A stretch of DNA of 8,679 bases from Lachnospiraceae bacterium UBA4292. Lineage in GTDB: Bacteria > Bacillota > Clostridia > Lachnospirales > Lachnospiraceae. The notes beneath the pieces are model-generated. The model saw nothing but the letters and a program-made list of their open reading frames with translations. It had not been told where the DNA came from and made no database searches. A program made the position numbers and the translations under genes. The first letter of the stretch is position 1. Each line of letters starts with the position of its first letter. The stretch covers positions 1 through 8,679 of the forward strand of contig DGVE01000166.1 in the NCBI GenBank assembly GCA_002395865.1, given 5' to 3'. Below are positions 7,016 to 8,679 of this stretch, piece by piece.

Positions 7016-7028
7016 TGTCATTATGACA
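7016..7028 (+). repeat. Inverted repeat TGTCAT-T-ATGACA before the secreted-protein SD
   Basis: A perfect six-base inverted repeat with a one-base centre ends immediately before the SD GAAAGGA (7029-7035) of the gene at 7042. As DNA it could be an operator half-site pair; as RNA it would form a five-base hairpin with a TTA loop next to the ribosome binding site. No binding protein can be named. Confidence 0.4.
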
Positions 7029-7041
7029 GAAAGGACTAACA

Positions 7042-7449
7042 ATGGGACATTCTATTTTTAAAAAGACACTTGCAACTATCATGATATTGACACTGATTAT
7101 TTGCATAAACAGACCGGCACTTGCGTACCCAACCAGTGATGTTTGGTATTTGGTTCATAACAATTATGTAACGAATTCTACCAAAGTAATGCAATTAAAC
7201 AAATACCTGTATGGGTATTATGCTATAATGGATTCAAAGTCCGGGAACGACCCGGGAAACGGCGTAGAAATTCAATGCACAAATGCTACTATGACAAATG
7301 CATATCTCAATACTGTGAATTCGGAGATCCCTTTATCTCCGTCATCAATATCAGGATTGCAATATGTTGAGTTTAAAGTATCGTTAACATATAACTACAA
7401 CTATTGGTCTCAAAATGGTGGACGCATCAGACAGGGGAATGTTGATTGA
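7042..7449 (+). CDS. Small secreted protein of unknown function
   Basis: A 135-residue protein with a clear signal peptide: a basic start (MGHSIFKK), a hydrophobic core (residues 9-22) and a likely cleavage site ALA|YP after residue 28, leaving about 107 mature residues. The mature part is rich in Tyr, Asn, Ser and Thr, has a single Cys, and ends YNYNYWSQNGGRIRQGNVD. I do not recognise the family. The SD GAAAGGA (7029-7035), six bases before ATG, supports the start. The DNA is AT-rich compared with genes left of 4730. Its TGA stop overlaps the start of the lipoprotein-like gene, so the two are co-translated. Position downstream of the sigma/protease pair makes a secreted effector, inhibitor, or substrate of that system possible, but this is context only. 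Confidence 0.75.
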   Translation: MGHSIFKKTLATIMILTLIICINRPALAYPTSDVWYLVHNNYVTNSTKVMQLNKYLYGYYAIMDSKSGNDPGNGVEIQCTNATMTNAYLNTVNSEIPLSPSSISGLQYVEFKVSLTYNYNYWSQNGGRIRQGNVD

Positions 7450-8678
7450 TGAAAAGTTCGATGCTGAAAAGGCAACTTATTCCCATAATAACCTTTTTTG
7501 TAGTGCTCCAGAGCGGTTGTTCCACAGAAAGATATAATTCCGTCGGAACAACCGAGGCCGGAGACTCATTCGGGTATCCTAACCTGGACATGTCGAAAAC
7601 AATACTCAGGGAGTATAAGCCCGATAGCGGAAAATGGCAGGTTATACACTATCAGCTGGTGGATCTGGTAGAGGATACCGAGTCTAACCTTCCGTCCATA
7701 GTCAGTGCGCTGGGAGGCGACTATCAGACGGATGATGTTTACTATCTGGCGGTCGAGCCAATGGAGGAAGGGGGGACTCATTTAATTACCATTCCTTTTG
7801 ATGAAGTTCACGAGAAGACTGCGGACAGCATATTGAACTTTGTTGTATATGATACGGAGGAGCTGTGCGTGTATACTGACGGCGGCAGGGGATTGACATA
7901 TTGGTATCCCAAAGAGCTGCTGGCACTGGCAGGAAAAGAGTACAAAAAGTATGCTGTCGTGGATTTTCGCACGGTGGGAGAAGGGATATCGACCATTGAT
8001 CTGGACAGTTCCCCGCAATACCTTGATAATACATTCACTGTCGGAGGAGTGTCGCGATCGGTCAGGGATGTGTCGGAAATGCTTATGGGACAGGTGATGG
8101 ATTCTGATGTTCCATGGGTCAGACCGGGTAATATGACCCTGAAAAATGATAAGATTTCTATAATAAAGTATGATAACGGCGAATATGGTTATCTGTTCCA
8201 TTATGGTTATGTTCTGGACGGGGTACCGCTTCTGGAATCTGACGGCTTGAATGACTACAGTATTTATGACGATATTGATGAAAGCAAATACGTGGTCATG
8301 AAAGGTACCTATGCAAACAGTGAGTACGTAGGAACATATTCCGGTACGAAAGCAGATTATGTCATGATCTCGTCCATGAACAGCCTGCCGTATACCAGCA
8401 GGGAAGCGGGACAGCTGATCGATTACGGGACCGCCTGCGATATAGTATCCGGATACCTTTCTTCTGACCATGTGTTCACTGTAGATGAGGCGGTTCTTCA
8501 GTATGGATACGTACAGTACCGAGTTAGGGGCGAGCAGTCGAAGGAACCGGATTACTATGTTGAGCCACTCTGGAGATTTACTGTCAGCGATCTTAATAGC
8601 GCAGACAGGAGCTTACTGTACCTTTATATTGAGGCGGAAACAGGCGATTTGATGGTGCAGTTTGTGGAAGCTGAATGA
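7449..8678 (+). CDS. Exported, probably lipid-anchored protein of unknown function
   Basis: A 409-residue protein with a charged n-region (MKSSMLKRQ), a short hydrophobic core (~10-20) and LQSGC at 20-24. Cys24 after Gly could be lipidated, but Gln at -3 is atypical for a lipobox, so ordinary secretion or an uncleaved anchor is possible. The long mature region has many Tyr and Asp residues and no catalytic motif that I recognise. The C-terminal stretch YLYIEAETGDLMVQF resembles the closing strand-turn-strand of PepSY- or YycI-like domains (D/E-A-x-T-G), a weak resemblance. The start is uncertain: ATG 7449 shares its A with the upstream TGA (TGATG), while TTG 7446 lies at better spacing (eight bases) from AGGGG (7433-7437) and adds one residue. 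Coupling links it to the small secreted protein. The gene is complete and closes in ATGA at 8675-8678, hinting at a further coupled gene outside the window. Confidence 0.75.
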   Translation: MKSSMLKRQLIPIITFFVVLQSGCSTERYNSVGTTEAGDSFGYPNLDMSKTILREYKPDSGKWQVIHYQLVDLVEDTESNLPSIVSALGGDYQTDDVYYLAVEPMEEGGTHLITIPFDEVHEKTADSILNFVVYDTEELCVYTDGGRGLTYWYPKELLALAGKEYKKYAVVDFRTVGEGISTIDLDSSPQYLDNTFTVGGVSRSVRDVSEMLMGQVMDSDVPWVRPGNMTLKNDKISIIKYDNGEYGYLFHYGYVLDGVPLLESDGLNDYSIYDDIDESKYVVMKGTYANSEYVGTYSGTKADYVMISSMNSLPYTSREAGQLIDYGTACDIVSGYLSSDHVFTVDEAVLQYGYVQYRVRGEQSKEPDYYVEPLWRFTVSDLNSADRSLLYLYIEAETGDLMVQFVEAE

Positions 8679-8679
8679 T

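Larger units (their letters stand above)
6856..7041 (+). other. Structured intergenic leader before the secreted-protein gene
   Basis: This non-coding stretch is dense in pairing potential. GGGAGA (6857-6862) pairs with TCTTCC (6879-6884) around TTTTT-GGC-AAAAA. CCTGA (6932-6936) pairs with TCAGG (6958-6962), enclosing ACTAT-AGCT-ATGGT (6938-6951). GGTTG (6953-6957) pairs with CAACC (6972-6976), which competes with the preceding helix. GGAGACT (6978-6984) pairs with AGTCTCC (6997-7003) around a 12-base loop. No helix has a following T-tract, so none is a typical terminator. I do not recognise a known riboswitch class. It may be a cis-regulatory leader or an mRNA-processing region. Confidence 0.4.

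Noticed and set aside
7042..7449. Bacteriocin of the lactococcin 972 type
   Set aside because: Size, signal peptide and Tyr/Trp content suggested it, but the characteristic motifs of that family are not visible and no immunity or transporter gene is within the window.
7782..8471. Long antisense reading frame opposite the lipoprotein-like gene (229 codons)
   Set aside because: The + strand frame has a signal sequence, coupling to the upstream gene and coherent composition; the antisense product is His/Ile/Arg-rich without recognisable domains.

Overview
The window looks like chromosomal DNA of a fibre-degrading gut or rumen clostridium, most likely Lachnospiraceae. The evidence is Shine-Dalgarno-led, tightly packed genes, a tRNA without encoded CCA, a Clostridia-type ECF sigma factor with the matching 'IDDDLI' anti-sigma N-terminus, and a multidomain family 9 cellulase. 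The species assignment is inference; no marker gene is present.

Layout: (1) 1-105: the 3' part of tRNA-Arg(ACG), cut by the window edge, with a strong rho-independent terminator. (2) 158-4726: a tight three-gene run on the + strand: a THUMP/SAM RNA methyltransferase (RlmL/YpsC type), the XTP/dITP pyrophosphatase RdgB, and a large exported GH9 cellulase (CBM4-like, CelD_N Ig-like, GH9). The cellulase start overlaps the rdgB stop as ATGA, and the protein ends in an acidic linker and a C-terminal membrane anchor. A hairpin with a T-rich tail follows. (3) 4813-6855: a probable ECF-type promoter, an ECF sigma factor, and an overlapping membrane protein. The latter has a short cytoplasmic anti-sigma-like N-terminus, one membrane span, and a large extracellular part resembling an S1E (streptogrisin/alpha-lytic) pro-region plus trypsin-like protease with a complete His-Asp-Ser triad. 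(4) 6856-7041: a 186-base non-coding stretch rich in inverted repeats, with a strong SD followed by a three-codon ORF. (5) 7042-8678: a small secreted protein of unknown function and an exported, probably lipid-anchored protein that starts on its stop codon. The last gene ends in ATGA at the window edge, so another coupled gene may follow.

How the parts may work together: the sigma factor and the protease-bearing membrane protein form a plausible signalling pair, in which the predicted anti-sigma would hold the sigma factor until an extracellular proteolytic event releases it. The secreted protein and lipoprotein downstream may be outputs or ligands. This is the most unusual part of the window. 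Genes before about 4730 are GC-rich; from about 5900 the DNA becomes clearly more AT-rich by eye, so the right half may have been acquired separately.
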